64,000 nucleotides of DNA from Lysinibacillus sphaericus (GTDB taxonomy: Bacteria > Bacillota > Bacilli > Bacillales_A > Planococcaceae): contig NZ_CP015224.1 of assembly GCF_001629735.1 (NCBI RefSeq), positions 2,852,001-2,916,000 on the forward strand, written 5' to 3'. This document shows, piece by piece, positions 52,304-64,000 of this stretch (position 1 is the first letter of the stretch; each line of letters starts with the position of its first letter). The notes beneath the pieces are model-generated. The model had not been told where the DNA came from, made no database searches, and worked only from the letters and a program-made list of their open reading frames with translations. The position numbers were made by a program, and so were the translations under genes.

Positions 52304-53701
52304 TTACCCAATAGAACCTTCCATCTCGAATTTGATAAGACGGTTCATTTCTACTGCGTATTCCATTGGTAATTCTTTTGTAAATGGCTCAATGAAGCCC
52401 ATTACAATCATTTCTGTCGCTTCTTCTTCAGAGATTCCGCGAGACATTAAATAGAATAATTGTTCTTCAGACACTTTTGAAACTTTAGCTTCATGCTCTA
52501 AAGAAACATTATCATTAAGGATTTCGTTGTATGGAATTGTATCAGATGTTGATTGGTTATCCATAATCAGCGTATCACATTCAATATTGGCACGAGCACC
52601 ACTAGCTTTAGGACCGAAACGAACTTGTCCCATATATGTTACCTTACCACCTTGTTTAGCAATCGATTTAGAAACGATTGTAGAAGATGTGTTTGGTGCC
52701 ATATGAATCATTTTCGCTCCAGCATGTTGATGTTGACCTTTACCTGCTAATGCGATAGATAGCGTCATACCACGAGCGCCTTCACCTTTTAGGATACATG
52801 CTGGGTATTTCATTGTTAATTTAGAACCGATGTTACCATCAATCCATTCCATTGTACCGTTTTCTTCAACAACTGTACGTTTCGTTACAAGATTGTATAC
52901 GTTGTTTGCCCAGTTTTGAATCGTTGTATAACGGCAGTAGGCATCTTTACGAACAACAATTTCTACAACAGCTGAGTGTAAAGAGTTTGTTGTGTAAACA
53001 GGGGCTGTACAACCTTCAACATAGTGTACATGTGCGCCTTCATCCACAATAATTAGCGTACGTTCGAATTGACCCATGTTCTCAGAGTTAATGCGGAAGT
53101 AAGCTTGTAGAGGTGTTTCAACTTTAACGCCTGGTGGTACATAGATAAATGATCCACCTGACCATACAGCTGAGTTCAATGCCGCAAATTTATTATCTGT
53201 GTATGGGATTACTTTACCCCAATATTGTTTGAAAATATCTTCGTTTTCACGTAATGCTGAGTCTGTATCTTTAAACACAATACCAAGATCTTCAAGGTCT
53301 TGCTTCATGTTGTGATAAACTACCTCTGACTCATACTGCGCAGATACACCCGCAAGATATTTTTGTTCTGCTTCTGGAATACCTAATTTATCAAAAGTAG
53401 CTTTGATTTCATCAGGAACTTCATCCCATGATTTTTGTGTCGCTTCTGATGGTTTCACATAGTACGTAATTTCATCAAAATCTAAATCGCCAAGATCGCC
53501 ACCCCATTGCGGCATTGGTTTTGTATAAAATGTTTCAAGTGCCTTTAAGCGGTACTCTAGCATCCACTCTGGCTCTTGTTTCATATTTGAAATTTCACGG
53601 ACGATTTCTTCAGTCAAACCACGTTTTGAACGGAAAATTGATACGTCCTTGTCATGGAAACCGTATTTGTAATCGCCGATATCAGGCATTTTTTTAGCCA
53701 T
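52304..53701 (-). CDS. sufB: Fe-S cluster assembly scaffold subunit SufB
   Basis: A 465-aa component of the SufBCD scaffold that builds [Fe-S] clusters. It has the beta-helix core and family segments [34 protein letters not shown], and C-terminal [25 protein letters not shown] 53701 is chosen, with GGAGGAG upstream and the same length as B. subtilis SufB. Last gene of sufC-sufD-sufS-sufU-sufB. Confidence 0.95.
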   Translation of the reverse strand: MAKKMPDIGDYKYGFHDKDVSIFRSKRGLTEEIVREISNMKQEPEWMLEYRLKALETFYTKPMPQWGGDLGDLDFDEITYYVKPSEATQKSWDEVPDEIKATFDKLGIPEAEQKYLAGVSAQYESEVVYHNMKQDLEDLGIVFKDTDSALRENEDIFKQYWGKVIPYTDNKFAALNSAVWSGGSFIYVPPGVKVETPLQAYFRINSENMGQFERTLIIVDEGAHVHYVEGCTAPVYTTNSLHSAVVEIVVRKDAYCRYTTIQNWANNVYNLVTKRTVVEENGTMEWIDGNIGSKLTMKYPACILKGEGARGMTLSIALAGKGQHQHAGAKMIHMAPNTSSTIVSKSIAKQGGKVTYMGQVRFGPKASGARANIECDTLIMDNQSTSDTIPYNEILNDNVSLEHEAKVSKVSEEQLFYLMSRGISEEEATEMIVMGFIEPFTKELPMEYAVEMNRLIKFEMEGSIG

Positions 53702-53799
53702 CGTTTCTCCTCCGTTCATTGAGCTATATTTTCGAGGTATTCAACCTTTGCCATGAGTGAAAGTATGTCACTTTCACCCAGCTGACAAGGCAGTATGCT

Positions 53800-56751
<2,952 letters not shown>

Positions 56752-56769
56752 GCTAGTTCGTCCTCCCTC

Positions 56770-57549
56770 TTATGCTTCTTGTTCTTCTGTTTCTTCTTCA
56801 ATACCTAATTCTTTTTTAATCCAGTCATAGCCTTCTGCTTCTAAGCGTTGTGCCAGCTCTGCACCACCTGATTTCACAACACGTCCCTGCATCATTACGT
56901 GTACATGGTCTGGTGTAATATAGTTAAGTAGACGTTGATAGTGCGTGATCATTAAGCAGCCAAAGCCTTCACCGCGCATTGCGTTAATTCCTTTAGATAC
57001 TACTTTAAGTGCATCAATATCAAGTCCAGAGTCAATTTCGTCTAAAATTGCGAACGTCGGTTTAATCATCATTAATTGAAGAATCTCATTACGTTTTTTC
57101 TCACCGCCAGAGAAACCTTCATTTAAATAACGCTGAGCCATATCTTCGTTCATTTCTAGGAATTCCATGTTTTTATCTAATTCACGGATAAATTTCATTA
57201 ATGAAATTTCATCGCCCTCTTCACGGCGAGCATTGATAGCTGAGCGTAAGAAATCAGCATTTGTAACACCCGCAATTTCAGATGGGTATTGCATAGCTAG
57301 GAATAAACCAGCTTGAGCACGCTCGTCTACTTCCATCTCAAGTACATCTTCGCCATCTAGTTCAACAGTACCCGAAGTAACCTCATATTTAGGATGACCC
57401 ATAATAGCAGAAGCTAGTGTTGATTTACCAGTTCCGTTTGGTCCCATGATTGCGTGAATTTCGTTTGTATTAATTGTAAGATTTACGCCTTTTAAAATCT
57501 CTTTTCCGTCGATAGCAACGTGAAGATCTTTAATAACTAAAGTTGACAT
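56770..57549 (-). CDS. sufC: Fe-S cluster assembly ATPase SufC
   Basis: ABC-type ATPase of 259 aa. Walker A GPNGTGKSTL (about 35-44), Q-loop FLAMQYPSEIAG, signature SGGEKKRNE (FSGGEKKR), Walker B FAILDEIDSGLD and switch His MITHYQR are intact. ATG 57549 is chosen because TGGAGG is 6-7 nt upstream. First gene of the suf operon. Confidence 0.95.
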   Translation of the reverse strand: MSTLVIKDLHVAIDGKEILKGVNLTINTNEIHAIMGPNGTGKSTLASAIMGHPKYEVTSGTVELDGEDVLEMEVDERAQAGLFLAMQYPSEIAGVTNADFLRSAINARREEGDEISLMKFIRELDKNMEFLEMNEDMAQRYLNEGFSGGEKKRNEILQLMMIKPTFAILDEIDSGLDIDALKVVSKGINAMRGEGFGCLMITHYQRLLNYITPDHVHVMMQGRVVKSGGAELAQRLEAEGYDWIKKELGIEEETEEQEA

Positions 57550-58069
57550 GAAAATACCTCCATAGTGTTCAGTGAATGGGTCAACCATTCCTTAATTATC
57601 ATCATTCTAATCTTAACTGAAAATCGTTCTCTATGCAAACCATTTCAATTACTTTCCTTCTCCTCAAATAAAATCTTGAAAAATAAAGGCTTTGTAAGCA
57701 TTTTCAGATTATTACTATCTGGAATAGATATTGAGAATAGACTTTCTTCATTTTCAATGAAATATCTCTAATTGAGAATTGATTTCATCTAGCTACATAG
57801 TGTAAACCTCGTGAAAAGGGCTAATTGTAGAGGTTTTGTGACAAATTTGCAGTAACAACCATAACTATACTATAACCTATTTCATTAAAATGGAATCAAT
57901 TAAAAATAAGATATTTTCATGGCAGTCTCTTTTACACACTAAAAAATTCTATTGTGCAAGATTACTGAATACTTAAACTTTTTTGTATTTACAGTCACTT
58001 TTTATCTTCAATATTATATAATTGAGCTATAATCAATCTTATTTTTAGATTAATAGAGGTGAAATGTTA
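57550..58069. other. Long divergent intergenic region between sufC and gltC
   Basis: About 520 bp without a gene. It holds an inverted repeat AAACCTC (57804-57810) / GAGGTTT (57830-57836), and a good TATAAT (58028-58033) about 36 nt before gltC. The inverted repeat AATCT/AGATT overlaps the gltC leader near 58036-58052. No clear -35 or sufC promoter could be assigned by eye, and no small gene with a ribosome-binding site was found. Confidence 0.4.
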
Positions 58070-58972
58070 GTGGAGTTACGTCAATTACGCTATTTTGTGG
58101 AGGTTGCTGAACGCGAGCATATTTCAGAAGCTGCTGAGCATCTTCACGTCGCTCAATCAGCCATTAGTCGGCAAATCGCAAATCTTGAAGATGAGTTAGG
58201 CACTCCGTTATTTGAACGAGTGGGACGCAATGTGAAATTAACGCCGATTGGAAAGACCTTTCTTGAACATACCATTACGGCATTGAAGGCCATTGATTTT
58301 GCTGCCAAACAAGTAGAAGAGTATCTTGATCCTGCTAAGGGCTCTATTAAGATTGGCTTTCCAACAAGTTTAGCAAGCTATGTACTGCCAACCGTTATCT
58401 CAGCCTTTAAACGAGAGTATCCCAATTTGCAATTTCAGCTACGACAAGGATCTTATCGATTTTTAATTGATGCTGTCAAAAATCGAGAGTTAAACCTTGC
58501 CTTTTTAGGTCCGCTTCCTCCAAAAGATGAATCCATTGAGTCGACTATATTGTTTACGGAAAATATTGCCGCTCTTCTACCAGCTAATCATCCGTTAGCA
58601 AAAAGAGAGAGTATTCAGCTTGCTGAATTAAGAAATGATTTATTTGTGTTATTTCCAAATGGTTATATATTACATAAAGTGGCAATGGATGCTTGTCGTG
58701 CTGCAGGCTTTATGCCTAATATTATTTCAGAGGGTGAAGATTTGGATGCACTTAAAGGCTTAGTAGCAGCTGGAATAGGCGTTAGTCTGTTACCAGAAAG
58801 TTCACTTTACGATTCTGCTGCTCGCTTTACTGTAAAGGTGCCTATTGAATCACCCTCCATTCCAAGGACGGTTGGTATTATTTCTCCTGTAAATCGAGAA
58901 ATCGCCCCATCAGAAGCCATTTTTTTAAATTTCGTCAAAGATTTCTTTTCACGTCTATCTCAATTTCAATAA
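58070..58972 (+). CDS. gltC: LysR-family regulator, GltC-like
   Basis: A 300-aa LysR-type regulator with an N-terminal winged helix (ELRQLRYFVEVAEREHISEA) and a C-terminal effector domain. The whole sequence matches my memory of B. subtilis GltC (also 300 aa), the activator of glutamate synthase gltAB: AQSAISRQIANLE, SIKIGFPTSLASYVLPTVIS, EGEDLDALKGLVAAGIGVSLLPE. GTG 58070 is chosen because GAGGTGA lies 8 nt upstream; ATG 58064 would be too close to it. gltAB is not in the window, so its targets lie elsewhere. Confidence 0.85.
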   Translation: MELRQLRYFVEVAEREHISEAAEHLHVAQSAISRQIANLEDELGTPLFERVGRNVKLTPIGKTFLEHTITALKAIDFAAKQVEEYLDPAKGSIKIGFPTSLASYVLPTVISAFKREYPNLQFQLRQGSYRFLIDAVKNRELNLAFLGPLPPKDESIESTILFTENIAALLPANHPLAKRESIQLAELRNDLFVLFPNGYILHKVAMDACRAAGFMPNIISEGEDLDALKGLVAAGIGVSLLPESSLYDSAARFTVKVPIESPSIPRTVGIISPVNREIAPSEAIFLNFVKDFFSRLSQFQ

Positions 58973-58974
58973 AA

Positions 58975-58996
58975 AAATTGCCTTTACTGGCGATTT
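58975..58996 (+). terminator. gltC terminator hairpin, truncated by an IS remnant
   Basis: AAATTGCC (58975-58982) and GGCGATTT (58989-58996) form an 8-bp stem immediately after the gltC stop. The expected T tract is interrupted by the IS-like sequence that begins at 58999. Confidence 0.6.
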
Positions 58997-58998
58997 GG

Positions 58999-59286
58999 GA
59001 CTATAGATAAACTCAAAAATTTTGAGTTTGCCGATAGTCTTTTTTTACAATCAAATAAGGTAAAACCTGGATATGACGGCCGAGGCGAGCCGCTTCCCTC
59101 TCTACGTTCGCTCGACTTTCCCAAATTGAAGGGTTTTAGGTAACTAATTGGCAAATCGTTACGTTTATTGATTTCATTCTTTGTCAACATCATTTCTGTT
59201 TTGTTTCTCCAAAAATCGAACAAGAGAATGACAAAAAGCCATCGAGCGTGAACTTCTCGATGACTTTTGTTGAACGTGTCTATATT
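58999..59286 (+). mobile_element. IS1182-type remnant without transposase (remnant B)
   Basis: The left end GACTATAGATAAACTC...GAGTTTGCCGATAGTC (58999-59039) and following T tract correspond to the left-end hairpin of the 43.7-kb element. The right end (59230-59270) has the same CATCGAG/CTCGATG hairpin and ACTTTTGT. Between them only about 190 bp remain, with a GC-rich piece but no transposase frame. It is a decayed or miniature derivative between gltC and the GH18-like gene. Confidence 0.65.
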
Positions 59287-59295
59287 ACCGATTTT

Positions 59296-60366
59296 TTAGG
59301 GAGACAAACGCTCACCAGTTTCTTGCTCATTAATCCACTGTAATGTTTTGACACCTAATCCACCAGCACGCCACAACACTACATCATGATAGCTTTTCCT
59401 TTGGACATATTTGACCCATTTTTCAAGTGTTTCCTGATCAGCATACCAAATCTCATGACTCATATTGCTAGTATCTGTATACGTAAAATAAACAGCACCA
59501 CTTGCTTTATCTCGTTGTTTCTTTGCGTTTGTTTCAGCTAATACTTTCTCCGCCTCAAGTTCCGTTAATGCAACCGTATTACCTTGAGCTACCCAATCGA
59601 AACCACCTGTAGCAAAGGCGATAGCTAATTTTTGGTTGGATTTTTTGATATTTTTTATTAAATCATTAAGAAATGAAAATGTAGCCTTCGCACCTGGACC
59701 ACTATGATAGCCATGTACATTATAAGCCATTACGGTATAGCTAGGCCCATTCGGTAACTTCACATCAAATGGAAAGCTCGGCTCTAGCACTACATGCAGT
59801 GTAACATTCTTTTTCGCAAGTTCTCGGTATAGCTCCTTTAAAAATTGAACATATTTTGAAAGGTCTTCTTTAGCTATCTTTTCATAATCAATTTCAATGC
59901 CATCTGGTTGGTATTGTTCAACTACCTGCAATATATTATTGATATGCTTTTTTCTTGCTGAAGAATCCTGTACTAACCTATGCAAAAGTGTACTATCCTT
60001 TTGAACAGAAGAGGCATTATCTGTCACATAATCATTTATAAGCGTTAGAATTACATGATGTGATTCATTGAATTGCTGCTGTGTCTGTCGCAACATATCG
60101 ACTGCATTATCCGTTAATAGCAATTCATCTTTATGATTAAAATAGGCACCGAAAACGCGCATATCTTGTAATCCTTGTTGGGAGTTTTGGACATCTTCTA
60201 AGGCTGATTGATTTTGCCATTCAGGTAACCACATCGATAAACGCAACTTCGCTTTATCCTTTAATTCTTCCTTTGCTATAGCAGGTGGTTCTTTACTATT
60301 ACTACAAGCAGTGATAAACAACAGGGCTATACAGATAAATAATATAAAATTTTTCACTTGTTTCAA
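59296..60366 (-). CDS. GH18-like glycoside hydrolase lipoprotein
   Basis: A 356-aa secreted lipoprotein; the signal peptide ends with lipobox ITAC (Cys about residue 21). A TIM-barrel of glycoside hydrolase family 18 type is indicated by PDGIEIDYEKIA (about residues 154-165), equivalent to the DGxxxDxE catalytic motif with the acid Glu present. YTVMAYNVHGY later in the chain corresponds to the substrate-binding strand. It is probably anchored outside the cell and acts on a glucosamine-type polysaccharide. The start is TTG at 60366. Last gene of the three-gene polysaccharide operon visible here. Confidence 0.75.
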   Translation of the reverse strand: MKQVKNFILFICIALLFITACSNSKEPPAIAKEELKDKAKLRLSMWLPEWQNQSALEDVQNSQQGLQDMRVFGAYFNHKDELLLTDNAVDMLRQTQQQFNESHHVILTLINDYVTDNASSVQKDSTLLHRLVQDSSARKKHINNILQVVEQYQPDGIEIDYEKIAKEDLSKYVQFLKELYRELAKKNVTLHVVLEPSFPFDVKLPNGPSYTVMAYNVHGYHSGPGAKATFSFLNDLIKNIKKSNQKLAIAFATGGFDWVAQGNTVALTELEAEKVLAETNAKKQRDKASGAVYFTYTDTSNMSHEIWYADQETLEKWVKYVQRKSYHDVVLWRAGGLGVKTLQWINEQETGERLSP

Positions 60367-60379
60367 ATTTCACCCCAAA

Positions 60380-62131
60380 TTAGAAGGTTTCAATAAAGAA
60401 ATCTACAACATGATTAAACAATGTTGTGCTTTTATGCTTAACCTTCTCGAAATTCGTATATTGGTTTGTAAAAATAGTTTGATCTTTCCTATCTGTAATT
60501 AAAATATCTTCAATTATTGTATCGTATATATCATCTGCATACTGTTCATGAGATGTATCTTTATGGCTAAACAATGCTCCAAATCCAATTTGAGAGCCAT
60601 GGAGGCCAGGGTTTATTTGAATAGTTTCAGATAATACATGATCTACATCTACTTTTATTTTATCCTTATTTACTGTAATGTTAAATACTCTATTTTTAGT
60701 TAAGTTTCTTGGGTATTCTTCTTCAACAATCCGCGATCCCTTTTGGGTGTCCTGATACGTATAGACGGTCGCCTTATTAAACGCATACTCCTCTTCATTC
60801 CACTTAATCTCATTCAATGGGAAACGAGCCTTTTCCACAATATCTGAAGCAGGTAATTTTTCACTCACTACAAGCTCATTGTCTACCAAGGCAATACGTA
60901 AATAGCTATTTGTTTTCTCATCATAATTTACATACAACGCTTGTTCACCAACAACATTCCCTTTAAATGTAAAGTTCACGTTATATTGCTGTGGCATCAT
61001 CTCCTTTAAGAGAATCCTACCTTCACTAGAAGGAGCCGATGTTAATGTAACTTCATTATTATCAAATTCTGCTGCCCCATTAATGGTTTGCCATTTTTGG
61101 GCTAATTGAGGATCTCCTATTTTAAATTCGATATTTTGATTACTTGCCTGTTTAATTTTCATCATGACATGATTGGTTGACCAATAAGGAGAAACTTGTA
61201 ATCGATTCAAGTTATATAGATCACTATCTTTATCATTATAGGCACTCAATTCTAAATTAAAGTGCATACGAAACTTGTCTTTAATTTCCTTGTCATTCAC
61301 ACTCTGCACTAGAGGGTCCATATTATTATACAATGAATTAGCATGCATAATGGCATAGGCTTTAGGAACTTCCCCAAACTCTTGCTGATAAATTTCCTGC
61401 ATAAGCTTGTAATCCTTCTTAATTCGAGCTTCCATCTCTTGTCGAGTTTCACTTGGGATCATATATTGATTACGAATAAAATCCATTAAATAGTGGTTAT
61501 AATATTCGATTGTTGTTTTATTCGGTATATTATTTTCGTCAATCATCCCTAAGGACTGCCCTTTATCATTAAAAATATTAATGTAGGTTAGTCGATACCC
61601 GTTAGAGCCTAATTCCCAATAGCCGCTTTTCTCCATCAACTTCAAATCTTTTGGCTTTAAAAATTTATGGTCGCGGGTATCCATTTTATTGGCATACGTA
61701 AACATCGTAGCCTTATAATTTAATTTTTCCATAACGTTTTGTGCGAAAATACTAGAATCGGTACGGCCATCCTCAAATGATAAAAACAAGGCTTTTTCTG
61801 GTAGTGGTTTATTCTTTTGATAAAAATCCAATATATCCTTTTGTGTAATCGTTTGATAGCCTTGTTTTTCAAGCAATGTAAGCTGTTCTTCTAAATTTTT
61901 CTTTGACACGTATTTAGAGGAGTCATTTCTACTTACACCAAAATAGGACAGTGCAATAAATCCGTCTTTATTGTTTAACGGGACCGCCTCAGCAAATCGC
62001 TTGTCTGTCAGAAAGACGGCTTTAATTAACACGACTGCTAAAAAGATAACAACTACTAATTGTATAATCGAGCGTATAATTTTCCTTCGATTTTTTTTAG
62101 CTGGCTGTAAAATTACATTTTTTTCTTTCAT
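60380..62131 (-). CDS. Polysaccharide deacetylase-like membrane-anchored protein (degenerate NodB)
   Basis: A 583-aa protein with one N-terminal membrane helix (about 18-38), then a NodB-like domain (about 55-330) and a C-terminal beta-rich domain (about 340-560). The catalytic motifs are altered: TFDDG appears as SFEDG (about residue 119), and the HxxxH metal motif that follows WEIGS in active enzymes is WELGSNGYRL here, with no His. It may bind rather than deacetylate glycans. Similar genes (YdaL) accompany a glycosyltransferase in B. subtilis. Its ATG overlaps the upstream GT2 stop by 4 bp. Confidence 0.7.
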   Translation of the reverse strand: MKEKNVILQPAKKNRRKIIRSIIQLVVVIFLAVVLIKAVFLTDKRFAEAVPLNNKDGFIALSYFGVSRNDSSKYVSKKNLEEQLTLLEKQGYQTITQKDILDFYQKNKPLPEKALFLSFEDGRTDSSIFAQNVMEKLNYKATMFTYANKMDTRDHKFLKPKDLKLMEKSGYWELGSNGYRLTYINIFNDKGQSLGMIDENNIPNKTTIEYYNHYLMDFIRNQYMIPSETRQEMEARIKKDYKLMQEIYQQEFGEVPKAYAIMHANSLYNNMDPLVQSVNDKEIKDKFRMHFNLELSAYNDKDSDLYNLNRLQVSPYWSTNHVMMKIKQASNQNIEFKIGDPQLAQKWQTINGAAEFDNNEVTLTSAPSSEGRILLKEMMPQQYNVNFTFKGNVVGEQALYVNYDEKTNSYLRIALVDNELVVSEKLPASDIVEKARFPLNEIKWNEEEYAFNKATVYTYQDTQKGSRIVEEEYPRNLTKNRVFNITVNKDKIKVDVDHVLSETIQINPGLHGSQIGFGALFSHKDTSHEQYADDIYDTIIEDILITDRKDQTIFTNQYTNFEKVKHKSTTLFNHVVDFFIETF

Positions 62132-63999
62132 TCCTTCTCACCCATTTTTCTAATTTTCAACATTGAAAATCGGGATTTTCGTAATTTTTGCTTTTCTATT
62201 TTCTTTTCTTTTGCCAAAACGTCTTGTGGTGTTTCCCTTGTTCCCCATGTTGATTTCCAGAATGTTACCCATGCAACTGGCATTTGCCAGAGCAAAATAA
62301 ATTCATAATAAAGAACGAAGATAAACCCGAATAACCATAATTTACTTTTCCTAAAGAATAGATGAGCCAAACTCATGAGCATGGCCATTAAAAGTAAGCC
62401 TAATAAAAAGGTAGTCGGAAAAACACCATACATGATTGGCACATAGATTAAGTTGTAGACGACGACAATTGGTGCCGCAATTGGGACAATTAAGCCTATT
62501 ATGAAGAAAAGGAACATGAAGGGTTCTTTTTTCCACATAAATAGAAAGGCTCGTAAAGATTCTCTTAGCCAAGAACGTTTCCATCTCATTTGCTGAGATA
62601 AAAAAACTTTAGTGTCAGAGGGAACAATCGTCGAACAAATGGCATTATCCTGATAACCTGTTCGATGTGTTTTCAAAATATAGTTTGTCATACTACGATC
62701 ATCACCAAATGTAGCAGGCTGCCCAAGAAATTTTTGATTGAGCCAGGCTGTTTCATTTTTTAAAATAAGTTCTTTTCGATAACAAGCTAATGGTCCTGAT
62801 AAGCAAGTCACCGTATCAAACCAAGATTCAGCGGCCTTCATAATACGAAAGGCAATATAATAACGAACTGTCTGTAATTTTGTCAGAGCATTTGTAAATT
62901 TATTTTCTACCTCTGTCCGTCCAGCTACACCACCCATTTTAGGGTCTTGGAAAGGCTGGACTAGATTGCGGATTGCATGTGGCTCCAAAAAACTATCGGA
63001 ATCCACAAAAACCACTAAGTCATGCTTTGCTTGATGAACACCGGCTACCAGCGCTTCACGTTTTCCACCATTTTGAGGAAGCTTAGAAAACTTTAAGCGA
63101 TCGGTTGTTTTAAAACGCCCACCCTCAAAATGAATAAGATCTATCATTTCCTTAGCTTTTTCCTCCGTCCTATCCGTAGAGCAATCATCCACGACAATGA
63201 CTTCTAACTTATCTACAGGATAGTACTGATTAATACAGCTTGAAATCGTGCGATGTATCCATTCTTCCTCGTTAAACACAGGGATAATTATGGATACACC
63301 GGGCTCATAGTTTGGATTGATGGGTACATTTTTATAAAAAATACCAAATAGGTATCTACTTAATAGAAACGTTGCCGCTATAATACTATAAAGGTATAAA
63401 AATTTATTGAATCTAAAATAAATAACACTTTCTGCTCTCATCAGCATGACAATAAGTGAGACAACCAATAAGAATAAACTCGCCATAAAAACAGAAATGC
63501 CCCAACGTTTTTTTACCATATATTTATTTAAAGGTTGGAGAAATTCGCAAGCAAAGTAATATAGCGTTTGACCATCCACCTCTTTGGTAAAATGCCGGAC
63601 CACCTTTGCCTTCAACTTCACTTTTGCCTCATATCCTTCAGGCATTGCCCCACCTGGGATCGTAAAATTCATTTCTAAAATTTCATCAATTAATAATTGC
63701 TGAGGCTGTTGAGAATAAACAAGAATTCCCGTTACGGAAATATCTTCAGCATAGTATTTGTCTGAACTCATTTTATGTCTTGCTCTTCTAACCTGAACCT
63801 CAAAATGAGTTTCATAGCGTAAGCTAAGCTGTTGAAGACGATAAATTTCATTGACATCTGTCGGATCAATTTCTTCTTTCTGATAAGATGCACCTCGACG
63901 ATTGACAAGGTTTCGGACATTTTCGGGATCAGGAATATTTGATAGAATCCGACGATCTGAGCGCGGTACTGTTAAAACCTCTTTTTTCGTTTTTATCAT
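62128..63999 (-). CDS. PilZ-GT2 exopolysaccharide synthase (start at window edge)
   Basis: At least 623 aa. The N-terminal region (about 45-170) resembles a PilZ domain: AEDISVTGI gives the DxSxxG part of the c-di-GMP-binding motif, and an arginine cluster RRAR precedes it. Two helices follow (about 178-230). The processive family 2 glycosyltransferase domain has SIIIPVFNEEEW, VVVDDCSTDRT, VDSDS, GDDRSMTNYI and the QMRWKRSW (QxxRW) motif, then about four C-terminal helices. This is a hyaluronan/PNAG-like synthase predicted to be gated by c-di-GMP. The ATG touches the window end, so the true start could lie further upstream. Confidence 0.78.
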   Translation of the reverse strand: MIKTKKEVLTVPRSDRRILSNIPDPENVRNLVNRRGASYQKEEIDPTDVNEIYRLQQLSLRYETHFEVQVRRARHKMSSDKYYAEDISVTGILVYSQQPQQLLIDEILEMNFTIPGGAMPEGYEAKVKLKAKVVRHFTKEVDGQTLYYFACEFLQPLNKYMVKKRWGISVFMASLFLLVVSLIVMLMRAESVIYFRFNKFLYLYSIIAATFLLSRYLFGIFYKNVPINPNYEPGVSIIIPVFNEEEWIHRTISSCINQYYPVDKLEVIVVDDCSTDRTEEKAKEMIDLIHFEGGRFKTTDRLKFSKLPQNGGKREALVAGVHQAKHDLVVFVDSDSFLEPHAIRNLVQPFQDPKMGGVAGRTEVENKFTNALTKLQTVRYYIAFRIMKAAESWFDTVTCLSGPLACYRKELILKNETAWLNQKFLGQPATFGDDRSMTNYILKTHRTGYQDNAICSTIVPSDTKVFLSQQMRWKRSWLRESLRAFLFMWKKEPFMFLFFIIGLIVPIAAPIVVVYNLIYVPIMYGVFPTTFLLGLLLMAMLMSLAHLFFRKSKLWLFGFIFVLYYEFILLWQMPVAWVTFWKSTWGTRETPQDVLAKEKKIEKQKLRKSRFSMLKIRKMGEKE

Positions 64000-64000
64000 T

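Noticed and set aside
57735-57765. Fur-like box near sufC (GATATTGAGAAT...)
   Set aside because: Only one half resembles the Fur consensus, and the second half does not match, unlike the clear box at 52166-52184.

Overview
The window is a chromosomal segment of a low-GC, endospore-forming member of the Bacillales. Gene content and order match what is known for Bacillus subtilis in several blocks: yugE/patB/pbpD/yufK/mrpA-G, yuiE(pepA)/yuiD/yuiB, yutM-yutI-yuzD-yutJ-yuzB-yutF-yutE-yutD-lipA, yunB-yunD-yunE-yunF, and sufCDSUB. The divergence of the proteins and the IS1182-type remnants suggest a Lysinibacillus-like relative rather than Bacillus proper. That assignment is inference. No rRNA, tRNA, CRISPR array or prophage was seen.

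Layout. 1-7.5 kb: an NSS transporter, DUF1871, a PatB-type C-S lyase, a CorA-like membrane protein, a cyclophilin and a class A penicillin-binding protein. 7.6-14.1 kb: YufK and the complete seven-gene Mrp Na+/H+ antiporter operon. 14.1-27.7 kb: a full assimilatory sulfate reduction region. cysH-cysP-sat-cysC runs divergently from a sulfate ABC transporter (sbp-cysT-cysW-cysA), and sumT-sirB-yezD-cysJ-cysI supplies siroheme and sulfite reductase. 27.8-37.2 kb: PepA, YuiD, YuiB, a CstA-type transporter with a LytS/LytT two-component pair, a Nudix hydrolase, and a streptothricin acetyltransferase-like gene in a short accessory patch. 37.4-46.8 kb: Fe-S carrier and redox genes, the yut genes and lipoate synthase, interrupted by an IS1182-type remnant. 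46.8-58.9 kb: an HD-GYP protein, the yun genes, a Fur-boxed siderophore-binding lipoprotein, the suf operon and an orphan GltC-like regulator. 59-64 kb: a second IS remnant, then an exopolysaccharide-type operon (PilZ-GT2 synthase, a degenerate NodB-like protein and a GH18-like lipoprotein) that reaches the window edge.

How the genes work together. Sulfate enters through CysP or the Sbp-CysTWA importer. It is activated by Sat and CysC, reduced by CysH and then by siroheme-dependent CysJI; SumT and SirB make siroheme, but the intermediate dehydrogenase is not in the window. All three sulfur operons start with a leader that ends in an intrinsic terminator. The terminator is preceded by the same small hairpin design: GCUG, a 4-5 bp stem, then AGGC, with AGGC also serving as the 5' arm of the terminator. 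This looks like a shared antiterminator/terminator switch that is not an S-box, and it is the most interesting signal in the window.

Other regulatory signals: two Rex-type operators on the yutJ promoter, three LytTR-style direct repeats at exact 21-bp spacing before cstA, a Fur box before the siderophore-binding protein, an 11-bp inverted repeat between cysH and sbp, and an IS remnant that duplicated a terminator hairpin as its target site.
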